Counted from the stretch's first letter, positions 26,977 to 35,716 are shown. The stretch: DNA of 64,000 bases from Variovorax sp. CF313 (GCF_000282635.1 NZ_AKIW01000075.1:1-64000), one strand, 5' to 3'. The notes: a model not told the origin generated them from the letters alone. Program-made: numbers and translations.

Positions 26977-27012
26977 GAAAAGCCCGCTATCCAAAAGGTA
27001 GCGGGCTTTTTC
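26977..27012 (+). terminator. Rho-independent terminator after tRNA-Thr
   Basis: The stem AGCCCGCTA/TAGCGGGCT (9 bp, extended by A-T pairs) with a 9-nt loop is followed by TTTTTCG. It starts right after the tRNA CCA. Confidence 0.85.
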
Positions 27013-27024
27013 GTTATGCGGAAT

Positions 27025-27147
27025 TCAAGCTGGCCACTTCGCGAGTAACTCGCCAACGCGCTCCAGCGAGTGCGAGTTGTAGCCGGCTTGGATCAGTATT
27101 TCAGCGACCTGACTCCTTGTCGGTCGAATGCAAAAACGGCCCGCCAT
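27025..27147 (-). CDS. Possible 40-aa small ORF or gene remnant
   Basis: An ATG-to-TGA frame of 40 codons on the minus strand, ending ERVGELLAKWPA. Its start codon lies inside the stem of the downstream terminator and no ribosome site is visible. The peptide looks protein-like (amphipathic helices), which could mean the tail of a lost gene. No family is recognised. Confidence 0.2.
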   Translation of the reverse strand: MAGRFCIRPTRSQVAEILIQAGYNSHSLERVGELLAKWPA

Positions 27148-27168
27148 CAAAACGATGGCGGGCCTTTT
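27138..27168. terminator. Bidirectional terminator hairpin
   Basis: An 11-bp perfect stem GGCCCGCCATC/GATGGCGGGCC with a 5-nt loop has TTTT on the plus-strand side and GTTTTTG on the minus-strand side. It insulates the tRNA-Thr region from the convergent kinase gene. Confidence 0.75.
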
Positions 27169-27200
27169 GGTTTGCCGCATCGAGTTCAGCTACGAAGGCG

Positions 27201-28130
27201 TCAGCGCAACTGCTCGACAAGTTCCTCCAACTCGACGAGCCCTGAAGCGCGGCATTCCGGCTCTTGCGCGATGGCGAGCATGTCGGTGAGCACGCAGGCC
27301 ACGCGCCATGTCTGATTGAAGCTGTCGCTCATCTTCGCCTCGCTGCAGTACCCGGTGTGAACTGCAGCCCGATCGATGGGCCGAGGCCATCGGCGCAGAT
27401 CGAGCGCCGGGTGGCTGAAATACGCGTCGCCGAAGTCGATGATGCCAGTCAACTGCCCGGTCTGCGGATCGACGAAGACGTGCTCGGGGCCGGGATTGCT
27501 GTGCAAGGCCACCCAGGCGTCTGCATCGGGCAATGCGCACACCGCGAAACGCGCCAACTGCAACGGGTCGAGTGCGAACGGCCAAGGCTGGGCCGCTCGC
27601 GCCACAGCTGCGACGGCGTCGTCGAAGAGGCGACCGAACCGTGTGCGAACGTCGGCCGCCGTGTGGTCGCCAGGAATCAGGCGCGCCTCGAACAGAGGAC
27701 GCTGAGGGATTGCGTGAATGCGCCCCAGCATGCGCCCCAGGTCAACCAGCGCATGCCGGCGGAGGTCACCGTCGAGCCTTGCCGAGTGCATCGGCACGCC
27801 GGGCATGCGCGTCATCAGGGTGTACTCGATCCCGGGTTCGGCGACGCCCCCACCGAGGACCCGTGGAACGCGTACGCCCTCCAGGCCTGCCAACTGCTCC
27901 AACAGGAAACGCTCCTTGCCCAGGCTCGTTCGTGGGCGCAGCTGTTGTGGTCGCTGAACCTTCAGGATCAGGTCGTCGTCGACCGCATAGGTGCGCGCCT
28001 CGCCACCGCTCTCGTCGACGGCCCTGACGGCCTTCGCGCCCGCTGCATGCAGGCGCACGATCGCGAGCACCGCGTCGGGCTCAAGCACCGGGTCGGTCGC
28101 GTCGGGTTGTATGTAGAAGTCCTTGCCCAT
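27201..28130 (-). CDS. APH-like phosphotransferase with altered catalytic loop
   Basis: A 309-aa protein of the aminoglycoside-phosphotransferase/choline-kinase fold. An ATP-site Lys is seen in LILKVQRPQ (Lys57) and the metal-binding motif in GIIDFGDAYFSHPALDLRRW (Asp232). The Brenner catalytic motif HxDxxxxN, however, reads HSNPGPEH (210-217), so both the catalytic Asp and the Asn are replaced. It may be inactive or use different chemistry. A GGAGG ribosome site precedes the ATG. It starts 15 nt after the second ABC exporter gene. Confidence 0.8.
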   Translation of the reverse strand: MGKDFYIQPDATDPVLEPDAVLAIVRLHAAGAKAVRAVDESGGEARTYAVDDDLILKVQRPQQLRPRTSLGKERFLLEQLAGLEGVRVPRVLGGGVAEPGIEYTLMTRMPGVPMHSARLDGDLRRHALVDLGRMLGRIHAIPQRPLFEARLIPGDHTAADVRTRFGRLFDDAVAAVARAAQPWPFALDPLQLARFAVCALPDADAWVALHSNPGPEHVFVDPQTGQLTGIIDFGDAYFSHPALDLRRWPRPIDRAAVHTGYCSEAKMSDSFNQTWRVACVLTDMLAIAQEPECRASGLVELEELVEQLR

Positions 28131-28145
28131 GTCTGTCCTCCAACG

Positions 28146-29948
28146 TCAACGTTGATGCCAATCCCAGCCTGCCATCTCCATGGCCAGCAGCGCGGCGAAG
28201 CGCCCCTGGCACCGGATCAGCTCGTCCGGCGCCCCTTGTTCGAGGATGCGGCCGTCCTCGATCACGATGACGCGATCGGCCTCCCGCGCCGTTGACAGCC
28301 GATGCGCCACGATCAGAACGGCACGGGACGAGTCGTGCGCGTCGCGGCGCAGCGCGGCGCGGAACGCGGCGTCGCTGGCGTGGTCGATCGCGGCTGTCGC
28401 TTCGTCGAGCAGCAGCACGCGAGGCTGGCGCACCAGCGCGCGCGTTAGCGCGAGCAATTGCCGTTGGCCCGCGGACAACGCGGCGCCGGCCTCACCCGCG
28501 TCCAGGGACGTGTCGTAGCCCTGCGACAGTGCCTGGATGAACCCATGCGCGCCCGTTGCCTTGGCTGCAGCTTCGCAAGCAGTCCGGGTCACGAGGACGT
28601 CGCCCATCCTGAGGTTGTCGAGCACGCTGCCGCTGAACAGCTGCAGCGTCTGCGGCACGACGCCCAGGCTCTGACGGCGTTCCTCGTCCGTCATGGCGCG
28701 AGGATCCGCGCCCGCCACTCGAATTTCACCGGACCAGGGCGCATACAAGCCGCCGGCGAGGTGCATCAGGCTGCTCTTGCCGGCGCCGGTGCGCCCGACC
28801 AGCGCGACGTGCTCGCCTGCGCGAACGCTCAAGGAGACGCCTTTCAGTACGGGGCGATCCGCGACGTAGCCAAAGATCACATCCTTCAATTGGATCAACG
28901 GTTCCGGTTCGCTCCTTGCTCGTTGCACGGAATGGACGGCCGGTGTTTCCTCGACCGGCAGCGCCAAGACCTGGAACACGCGCTCAGCCCCGGACAGCGC
29001 GCTCTGCACGGTCTGCCATTCCTCGCCCAGCGTCGTTATCGGCGCGAAGAAGCGGCGGAACAGCAGCACGAAGGCCGTGAGCGTACCGATGGAGACACCC
29101 CAGCCCGCCAGCGCGCCCTCGGCGCCTGCCCACAGCAGGCCGCAGACGATCAGCGACGCCAGGATGGCCATCAGCGGCGTGTAGATCGCCGAATAGCGTG
29201 TGGCCGCAAGATAGGCGTATTGCGTGGCCTGCAGGGCGCCACGAAAGCGGTGCTCGAAGAATCCTGTTCGTCCGAAAGCACGAATGACCTCCGCGCCACC
29301 GAGGGTCTCCACGAGTGCCGTGTTGACGCTTCCCACGGCCGCCCGGCTGGCCCGTTCAGCGGCCAAAACCCGCAGCTGGAACCAGCGCGTGAACCACAGC
29401 AGGGGCGGTACGGCCAGTGCGCAGAGCAGTGTCAGCGCGGGACTGAGCACGAGCATGGTCACCGTGATCGTGACCAGTCGCACGAGGTCGGCGACAAGGC
29501 TCGCGATGCCCGATGAGAACAGGCGGTCGATGGTGTCGATGTCGGCGGTGCAGCGACTGACGGTGTCGCCCAACGGGGTCGTGTCGAAGTAGCGCGCAGG
29601 CAGCCGTTGCAGATGGCCAAACAGGCGCGCACGCAGGTCGCGCAATGCCCGCTGGGCCGCGATCGCGGTGCCGTATGCGGACGCGAAGCCCAACGCCTGC
29701 TGCGCGGCCACGACCAGCAGGTAGAGCACGCCCAGCAGCACCAGGCCGTCGCCACGGCCCACGGCCAAGTGGGCGTCCACGGCCTGCCGCACCAGGAGCG
29801 GCGGCAGCACCTCCAGCGCCGCACCGGCGAGCACGCTGGCTGCGATGGCCACGAGCAGGCGTCTTTGCGGCGCCAGCAGCGAGCCCACCTGGGCGGTCGT
29901 GAGTCCTTGGCGTGCTGCTGGTGCCTGCGGTGACTGTGTTGCCGTCAT
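28146..29948 (-). CDS. ABC exporter half, catalytic subunit (MdlB/SmdB-like)
   Basis: A 600-aa type I exporter half-transporter: six membrane helices, then an ATPase domain with Walker A VGRTGAGKSSLMHL, Q-loop VVPQTLQLFSG, signature LSAGQRQLLALTRAL (Ala in place of the second Gly-run Gly) and Walker B VLLLDEATAAID with the catalytic Glu intact, and His loop AHRLSTAR. The ATG overlaps the stop of the partner gene (ATGA), so the two are translationally coupled and probably form a heterodimer exporting drugs or lipids. The substrate is unknown. Confidence 0.9.
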   Translation of the reverse strand: MTATQSPQAPAARQGLTTAQVGSLLAPQRRLLVAIAASVLAGAALEVLPPLLVRQAVDAHLAVGRGDGLVLLGVLYLLVVAAQQALGFASAYGTAIAAQRALRDLRARLFGHLQRLPARYFDTTPLGDTVSRCTADIDTIDRLFSSGIASLVADLVRLVTITVTMLVLSPALTLLCALAVPPLLWFTRWFQLRVLAAERASRAAVGSVNTALVETLGGAEVIRAFGRTGFFEHRFRGALQATQYAYLAATRYSAIYTPLMAILASLIVCGLLWAGAEGALAGWGVSIGTLTAFVLLFRRFFAPITTLGEEWQTVQSALSGAERVFQVLALPVEETPAVHSVQRARSEPEPLIQLKDVIFGYVADRPVLKGVSLSVRAGEHVALVGRTGAGKSSLMHLAGGLYAPWSGEIRVAGADPRAMTDEERRQSLGVVPQTLQLFSGSVLDNLRMGDVLVTRTACEAAAKATGAHGFIQALSQGYDTSLDAGEAGAALSAGQRQLLALTRALVRQPRVLLLDEATAAIDHASDAAFRAALRRDAHDSSRAVLIVAHRLSTAREADRVIVIEDGRILEQGAPDELIRCQGRFAALLAMEMAGWDWHQR

Positions 29949-31795
29949 GCCTCCTCCGGCTGCGTCATCGCGGCCTGCGCCGCGTAGATCCGCGCATACA
30001 GCCCGCCTGCCATCATCAGCTGTTCGTGCGAGCCTCGTTCGACGATGCGTCCTCCATCCAGCACGACGACGAGATCCGCCTGCGGGAAGGCCGCCAGCCG
30101 GTGCGAACACAGGACGATGGTGGCCTGTCGCGCGGCCGGCGCCCCGCGACCGAACGCCGAGCGCAGGCCGGCAATGATCTGCGCTTCCGTCGCGACGTCG
30201 ACCGCCGAGAACGGATCGTCCAGCACCAGCAGCCGAGGGTCCGCCGCCGCCGCGCGCGCCAGCGCGACGCGCTGGCGCTGCCCGCCGGAAATGCGGATGC
30301 CGCGCTCGCCGATCTCGGCATCGACGCCGTGCTCGAAGCCCGCCACGTCCTTGGCAAGCGCGGCGATTTCCAGGGCGCTCATCGTGGCGAGGTCGGACTG
30401 CTCACGTCCCATGGTGATGTTCTCGCGCACCGTACCCGAGAACAGGAAGGGCTCCTGCGGCAGGTAACCGATGTCACCGCGATGTCGTGCAGGCGTGTCG
30501 CCGTCAAGGCAGACGGCACCGCCGGCGAGCGGGTACAGGCCCAGCAGAACCTTCGCCAGCGCACTCTTGCCCGAGCCGACCGGCCCGGTCACCGCCACGA
30601 ACGCGCCTGCCGAAATCTCAAGTGAGACCTGGTTCAGCGCAGTGACGGCGGCGTCGGCGTTGCCGTGAGAGAAGCTCACGTTGCGCAGGGATACGGCAAG
30701 CCCTCGTTCGACCCGTGACGCCGGTTGGGTGAGGGTCGAGCGCGGCGTCGTTCCGGCCAGGTAGCCGGCGCGAAACGACGCGAACCGATGCTCGCCGCGA
30801 GCAGGCAGGGCCGCAGCGAGCAGGGGGGCGAGCCGCGCGTAGGCTGCGCCGCCTGCTTGCACCGAGTTCAACAGCTGCGGCACCCGAAATCCGCGCCCGG
30901 TGAAGCGCAGGAAAAGGTCCAGATAAGTCACGAACGCCCCCAGCGTCCACGCGCCTGCGATGACCTTTTCGCCGCCTTGCCACAGCACCAGCACGATGCC
31001 GGCCGCCATCAGCGTGGTGTAGACCGCGGGCAGGCCGGCGCGGGGCCGCGCCGCCGCGAGATTCGTGTGCGCCTGTGCATCTGCGAGCCGCTCGATGCGC
31101 GCCTGTGCAGCCCGCTTCATCCCCAGTAGCCTTGCGACGCGGATGCCGGACAGTTGCTCTTGCAGTCCCGCGGTCAACGCGCCGTTGGCTTGTCGAGCCG
31201 CCGTCGTGCGTCGGTGGATAAAGCGTCCGGCGGCCCAGGCCAGCACCATCGCGAAGGGCACGGGAATCAGCGCGCGCAGGGTCAACGACCCGTCCAGCAC
31301 CAGCATGGCGACGAAGAACGACATCAAGAACAGGAGCGTGTCCCAGGTCTCGACGATCACCTCGCGGATGCCGACGCCCAGCACCTCGACGTCACCGATG
31401 ACGCGCGCCATGGTGTCGCCCACGGGCGTGGCGGTCAGCTTTGCCATCGGCCAGGCGAGCACCCCGCGCAGGGCATCCGCGCGCAGATTGGCGCGGATGC
31501 GCGCGTTGGCCGTCATCAACCACCAACGTTTGCCCAGCCGCGGCAGTTCTGTGGCCAGGGTTGCGGCGGCGAACAGCGCGACGGCCTGCAGCAGTGTCGC
31601 GCGCGTCACCTGGCCCTGCGCGAAGTGCGTCGCGGCGTCGATCGCGCGCCCGAGGCACACAGCCGGCAGGACCACGGCCGTGTTCATGACGATGCCTGCC
31701 AGGGAGCCGAGGACAAGCTGCCCGGCGGTCTGCCGGTAGTAGGGACGCAGTTTCCAGAGGTAGTGCGCCATGTCAGTCGCCTGCGTGCATGTCAT
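29945..31795 (-). CDS. ABC exporter half, degenerate-site subunit (MdlA/SmdA-like)
   Basis: A 616-aa half-exporter with six membrane helices. The ATPase domain has Walker A TGPVGSGKSALAKVL, signature ISGGQRQRVALARAAA and Walker B LLVLDDPFSAVDVATEAQ. The residue after the Walker B Asp is Asp, not the catalytic Glu, the hallmark of the inactive site in heterodimeric exporters such as BmrCD. A second ATG (MAHYLWKLRPYY) 24 nt inside is an alternative start. It is the first gene of the exporter-kinase operon and is divergent from chrB. Confidence 0.9.
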   Translation of the reverse strand: MTCTQATDMAHYLWKLRPYYRQTAGQLVLGSLAGIVMNTAVVLPAVCLGRAIDAATHFAQGQVTRATLLQAVALFAAATLATELPRLGKRWWLMTANARIRANLRADALRGVLAWPMAKLTATPVGDTMARVIGDVEVLGVGIREVIVETWDTLLFLMSFFVAMLVLDGSLTLRALIPVPFAMVLAWAAGRFIHRRTTAARQANGALTAGLQEQLSGIRVARLLGMKRAAQARIERLADAQAHTNLAAARPRAGLPAVYTTLMAAGIVLVLWQGGEKVIAGAWTLGAFVTYLDLFLRFTGRGFRVPQLLNSVQAGGAAYARLAPLLAAALPARGEHRFASFRAGYLAGTTPRSTLTQPASRVERGLAVSLRNVSFSHGNADAAVTALNQVSLEISAGAFVAVTGPVGSGKSALAKVLLGLYPLAGGAVCLDGDTPARHRGDIGYLPQEPFLFSGTVRENITMGREQSDLATMSALEIAALAKDVAGFEHGVDAEIGERGIRISGGQRQRVALARAAAADPRLLVLDDPFSAVDVATEAQIIAGLRSAFGRGAPAARQATIVLCSHRLAAFPQADLVVVLDGGRIVERGSHEQLMMAGGLYARIYAAQAAMTQPEEA

Positions 31796-31838
31796 GCGGT
31801 CGCAGACGGACGATCACGGACCGGGCTTCCTCATACTT

Positions 31839-31870
31839 TCTTTGTAGAGATAAAGACATGAATGTATTAT
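31839..31870 (+). promoter_or_regulatory. chrB promoter with overlapping palindrome
   Basis: TTGTAG (31842-31847), 17 bp, TATTAT (31865-31870) forms a sigma-70-type promoter whose predicted start is at about 31877, at or one base before the chrB ATG (31878). The dyad TCTTT(31839-31843)-N8-AAAGA(31852-31856) overlaps the -35 box and is a candidate ChrB operator. There is no ribosome-binding site before the ATG. Confidence 0.5.
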
Positions 31871-31877
31871 TCGCTAC

Positions 31878-32867
31878 ATGACTCCGTCTGATGCTACCGC
31901 CGACACCCGCGAATGGTTATTGCTGATCGTTTCGTTGCCCACCCAGGGCGCCACGGCGCGCATGCGCATCTGGCGAGCCCTCAAAGCCATGGGGTGCGCA
32001 GCCTTGCGCGACGGCGCTTATCTGCTGCCGGGCACCTCGATGCACCGGGACGCCCTGCAGGAACTGGCCGATGAATGCACGCGCGAAGGCGGCAGCGCCT
32101 GGCTCATGGCGATCGCACCGGCGAATCCGGCCGATGCTGGTGCCTACCCGCAGCTCTTCGACCGCAGCGCGGACTACGCGACATTGACCAAGCTCTGGAA
32201 AGAGACCGCGGCAACCCTGTCGTCGCTGGGCGTCGCAGAACTCACGCGCCTGCAGAAGAAGCTGCGCCGCGACTACGAAGCGCTCCTTGCAACCGACTTC
32301 TTCCCTGGTGAAGCGAGCCTCGAAGCCGAAGCGGCCTGGACAGATTTCAACCAGCGGGTCGATCGCGTGCTCTCGCCCGACGAGCCGCACGAATCAGAAG
32401 GACAGATCCCGCGCCTGGACATCGCGGACTACCAGGGCCGTGTGTGGGCGACGCGTCGGCGCCTGTGGGTCGATCGGGTGGCCAGCGCCTGGTTGATTCG
32501 CCGCTTCATCGATCCGGGCGCGCAGTTCGTCTGGCTCGCCAAGACGAGCGACTGCCCGCGCAAGGCGCTGGGCTTCGACTTCGACGGGGCCGCCTTCACC
32601 CACGTCGGGGAACGAGTCACCTTCGAAACCCTGATGGCGAGCTTTGGGCTTGAAGAAGACGCGGCCCTCATGCGCATGGGAGCGATGGTGCGTTCGCTGG
32701 ACATGGGCGCCAACCCCGTAGCAGAAGGTGCCGGCTTCGAAGCAATTCTCGCCGGCGCACGCGAGCGTCTGCCGCATGACGATGCCTTGCTCACCGAGAT
32801 CGGTAGCGTGCTGGATTCGCTGTATGCGCACTTCGGGCGCGAAGGCGTGAAGAGGACATCGACATGA
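31878..32867 (+). CDS. chrB: Chromate-sensing regulator ChrB
   Basis: ChrB is the chromate-responsive regulator of chr operons. The 329-aa protein has the ChrB N-terminal domain (EWLLLIVSLPTQGATARMRIWRALK, residues about 12-36, and LRDGAYLLPG) and the C-terminal chromate-resistance domain (RRLWVDRVASAWLIRRFIDP, then FDGAAFTHVGERVTFETL). The message seems leaderless: the promoter predicts a start at the ATG and no Shine-Dalgarno is present. Its stop overlaps the chrA start (ATGA). Confidence 0.93.
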   Translation: MTPSDATADTREWLLLIVSLPTQGATARMRIWRALKAMGCAALRDGAYLLPGTSMHRDALQELADECTREGGSAWLMAIAPANPADAGAYPQLFDRSADYATLTKLWKETAATLSSLGVAELTRLQKKLRRDYEALLATDFFPGEASLEAEAAWTDFNQRVDRVLSPDEPHESEGQIPRLDIADYQGRVWATRRRLWVDRVASAWLIRRFIDPGAQFVWLAKTSDCPRKALGFDFDGAAFTHVGERVTFETLMASFGLEEDAALMRMGAMVRSLDMGANPVAEGAGFEAILAGARERLPHDDALLTEIGSVLDSLYAHFGREGVKRTST

Positions 32868-34051
32868 ACGACATCACCTCGAAAGACATGGCCAGCGCCC
32901 CCGCCTCGACGCGCTACACCCTCTGGCAGCTCGTGCGCTACATGCTCGCCCTGGGCACCTGGGGATTCGGCGGTCCGGTGGCGCTCGCGGGCTACATGTA
33001 CCGGGACCTGGTCGAGCGGCGCGGGTGGATTTCGGAGAGCGACTACAAGGAAGGACTGGCACTGGCTCAGCTGATGCCGGGCCCGCTGGCGGCGCAGCTT
33101 GCCATCTACCTGGGCTACGTCCATCACCGAGTGATTGGCGCAACGGTTGCCGGCCTGGCCTTCGTGCTGCCTTCGTTCTTCATGGTCGTTGCCCTGGGTG
33201 CCGCATATGTCGCCTACGGCGGTATCGGCTGGATGCAGGCGGTTTTCTACGGTGTTGGCGCAGCGGTGATCGGCATCATTGCGATGAGCGCCTACAAGCT
33301 CACGACCAAGAACATCGGCAAGGACAAGCTGCTGTGGGCGATCTTCCTGCTCAGCGCGGCAGTCACGGTGATCACGAAGTCCGAGGTCGTCTGGGTGTTT
33401 CTCGGCGCTGGCGTGCTGGTGTGGCTGTGGCGCGCGCCGCCGAAGTTCGGCCGCAACCTCAACAGCTTCGCAGCGCCCATCGCGGCCTGGTTCGCACTCG
33501 ACACGATCGACTGGCACAAGCTGGGGCAGATCGGCGCGTACTTCGCCTACGCCGGCACCTTCGTCTTCGGCAGCGGACTGGCAATCGTGCCGTTCCTCTA
33601 TGGCGGGGTCGTGAAGGAGTACGCCTGGCTGACCGATCGCCAGTTCGTCGATGCGGTCGCGGTGGCGATGATCACGCCCGGCCCGGTGGTCATCACCACG
33701 GGCTTCATCGGGTACCTGGTCGGCGGCTTCTGGGGTGCGGTGGTGGCGGCCATCGCGACTTTCGTTCCCTGCTATCTGTTCACGGTCCTGCCGGCGCCGT
33801 ATTTCAAGAAGTACGGCAAGCGGCCCGCCATCGTCGCGTTTGTCGATGGCGTGACGGCCGCGGCCATCGGCGCGATCACGGGGGCCGTGATCGTCATCGG
33901 GCAACGCTCGATCACCGACTGGGTCTCCGCGGCGCTGGCTCTCGTCACGATGGCGGTGCTGTGGCGCTTCAAGAAGTTTCCCGAGCCGGTCATCGTGCTG
34001 ATCGCTGCGCTGGCCGGACTCGTTCTGTATCCCTTGCTCGGTCACCACTGA
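32864..34051 (+). CDS. chrA: Chromate efflux transporter ChrA
   Basis: ChrA pumps chromate out of the cytoplasm using the proton motive force. The 395-aa protein is the long, two-domain CHR form: GTWGFGGPVALAGYMYRDLV and LAQLMPGPLAAQLAIYLGY in the first half, and AYAGTFVFGSGLAIVPFL and VAMITPGPVVITTGFIGYL in the second, with about ten or more membrane helices. It is coupled to chrB by a 4-nt overlap. Confidence 0.95.
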   Translation: MNDITSKDMASAPASTRYTLWQLVRYMLALGTWGFGGPVALAGYMYRDLVERRGWISESDYKEGLALAQLMPGPLAAQLAIYLGYVHHRVIGATVAGLAFVLPSFFMVVALGAAYVAYGGIGWMQAVFYGVGAAVIGIIAMSAYKLTTKNIGKDKLLWAIFLLSAAVTVITKSEVVWVFLGAGVLVWLWRAPPKFGRNLNSFAAPIAAWFALDTIDWHKLGQIGAYFAYAGTFVFGSGLAIVPFLYGGVVKEYAWLTDRQFVDAVAVAMITPGPVVITTGFIGYLVGGFWGAVVAAIATFVPCYLFTVLPAPYFKKYGKRPAIVAFVDGVTAAAIGAITGAVIVIGQRSITDWVSAALALVTMAVLWRFKKFPEPVIVLIAALAGLVLYPLLGHH

Positions 34052-34078
34052 TTCGTCCACGCCTGCAGGAGGTCTCGC

Positions 34079-34516
34079 ATGAAATGGGTTACCCGTGAAC
34101 ATCCGAAGATCGATCGCATCGCCTGCCCGTGGCTGATCGCGCGCTTCATCGACGACGAGACCGAGTTCCTCTACGTGCCCAACGACCAGGTGCGCAAGGT
34201 CGCGGACGAGACCGGTGCCGTGCCCTACGACGTTCCCGGCGTCGAGATGACCCATGTGGGCGAGCTCTGCAGCTTCGACGCGTTCCTCAAGAAGCATCGG
34301 CTCGATGACCCGGCATTGCAGCACCTGGCCGTCATCGTGCGGGGTGCCGACACCTCACGCCTGGACCTGACGCCCGAGTCGGCCGGGCTCTACGCCATTT
34401 CGCAAGGACTGTCCCGGAACTTTGCGAACGATCACGAGATGCTGCGGCACGGTCTCGTGATGTACGACGCTCTGTATGCCTGGTGCCAGTCGCGCCAGGC
34501 CCAGGCGAAAACGTGA
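34079..34516 (+). CDS. Stand-alone ChrB C-terminal-domain protein
   Basis: A 145-aa protein equal to the Chrome_Resist domain at the C-terminus of ChrB: VTREHPKIDRIACPWLIARFIDDETEF, then GVEMTHVGELCSFDAFLKKH. It lacks the ChrB N-terminal domain, so it is not itself expected to bind DNA. It has a strong AGGAGGT ribosome site 6 nt before the ATG and lies 27 nt after chrA. Similar small proteins occur in other chr operons; the role is not established. Confidence 0.88.
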   Translation: MKWVTREHPKIDRIACPWLIARFIDDETEFLYVPNDQVRKVADETGAVPYDVPGVEMTHVGELCSFDAFLKKHRLDDPALQHLAVIVRGADTSRLDLTPESAGLYAISQGLSRNFANDHEMLRHGLVMYDALYAWCQSRQAQAKT

Positions 34517-34565
34517 CCGACGGCTAGCAACCACCCTTGAGCATGCGCTCCGAAGCGAGGACCAG

Positions 34566-35312
34566 ATGAACCACGAATCGAACCCCACGCGCAGAGACTT
34601 CGTCGCAACTGCAGCAGCAGGCGCTGGATCTCTTGCGCTGTCCACCGCCGCCTCGGCTGCAACCGATCCTTCGAAGGAGACCCCCATGACCAGCGCACCA
34701 GCCTTCCAGAGCAGCGGCACCCTCAAGCCCTTGCCGTTCGACCCCACCAAGCTCAACAGCATGTCGGAGCGGCTGATCCGCTCGCACTGGGAGAACAACT
34801 ATGGCGGCTCGGTGAAAGCACTGGCCGTGGTGAAGAAGCGCCTGGGCGAAGCGCTGGCCGACAAGGAACTGCCGCCTTATGTCTACAACGATCTCAAGCG
34901 CGAGCATCCGCTGCGCACCGGCTCGGTCGTGCTGCATGAGCAGTACTTCGACAACCTCGGCGGCAGCGGCCAGGCCGGCGCGAGCGAGCGTCAGGTGATT
35001 GCAAAATCATTCGGCAGCTTCGATGTCTGGGAGACGGAGTTCCGCCGCATCGCCGCAGGCCTGAGTGGTGGATCAGGCTGGGTGGTGCTGGGCTTCAACC
35101 AGCACACGCGGCAGCTCGAGAACTACTGGATGGCAGACCACGCGCACGGGCCAGCAGCCACCACGCCGATCCTGGCGATGGACATGTACGAGCACGCCTA
35201 CCAGATGGACTTTGGTGCTGCGGCCGCAAAGTACATCGACGCCTTTTTCCAAAACGTCCAGTGGGAGAAGGTTGCAGAGCGACTCGCGGTCAGCGGCGCG
35301 ACGAAGGCGTGA
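34566..35312 (+). CDS. chrC: Tat-targeted Fe/Mn superoxide dismutase (ChrC-like)
   Basis: A 248-aa superoxide dismutase in the chr operon, the position of ChrC, which removes superoxide made during chromate reduction. A twin-arginine signal (TRRDFVA at 8-14, then a hydrophobic AAAGAGSLALSTAASA) predicts folded export to the periplasm. Metal ligands are visible: His74 (SHWENN), His124 (LHEQYF), Asp206 and His210 (MDMYEHAY). A second in-frame ATG at residue 41 would give a leaderless cytoplasmic form. Confidence 0.88.
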   Translation: MNHESNPTRRDFVATAAAGAGSLALSTAASAATDPSKETPMTSAPAFQSSGTLKPLPFDPTKLNSMSERLIRSHWENNYGGSVKALAVVKKRLGEALADKELPPYVYNDLKREHPLRTGSVVLHEQYFDNLGGSGQAGASERQVIAKSFGSFDVWETEFRRIAAGLSGGSGWVVLGFNQHTRQLENYWMADHAHGPAATTPILAMDMYEHAYQMDFGAAAAKYIDAFFQNVQWEKVAERLAVSGATKA

Positions 35313-35319
35313 GGCGATC

Positions 35320-35684
35320 GTGAAGCGAAGCTTCTTGCTCGCTGCGACTCTCCTCGCAGCGGGAGCTCCTCTCGCGCAGACTCTGCGCTTCGATACAACG
35401 TGGCGCGGGCCAATGCGCTGGAGAACAATGTCTCGCTGTACTGGACCGAAGGCGGTGCGCGGAAAATGCTGAAGTATGGCGACGTGCCAGTGCCCGCAGG
35501 CGCGTGGCATACGTTGCGTGTGGAGTTCAAGGGGACCCGCATCTTGGTGTTGCTCGATGGCAAAACGGCCATTGACGTCGAGGACACCCACATCGCAGGT
35601 CCCGACGCGGTGGGTGTATGGACCAAGGCTGACAGCGTCACCGCTTTCGACGACTTCAGTTTTGGGACGGCCCCGAAGCCCTGA
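35320..35684 (+). pseudogene. Broken secreted DUF1080/LamG-like protein
   Basis: The GTG at 35320 starts a good signal peptide (FLLAATLLAAGAPLAQT), but after about 25 residues the frame must change to continue into the conserved C-terminal half (VARANALENNVSLYW, AGAWHTLRVEFKGTR, VGVWTKADSVTAFDDFSF, frame of 35400-35684). The middle of the expected beta-sandwich domain is missing, and the two parts are out of frame near 35385-35400. I read this as an internal deletion. It follows chrC by 7 nt. Confidence 0.7.
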
Positions 35685-35716
35685 TGGTCTGACAAAGGGT
35701 CGTATACGGACGGTAC

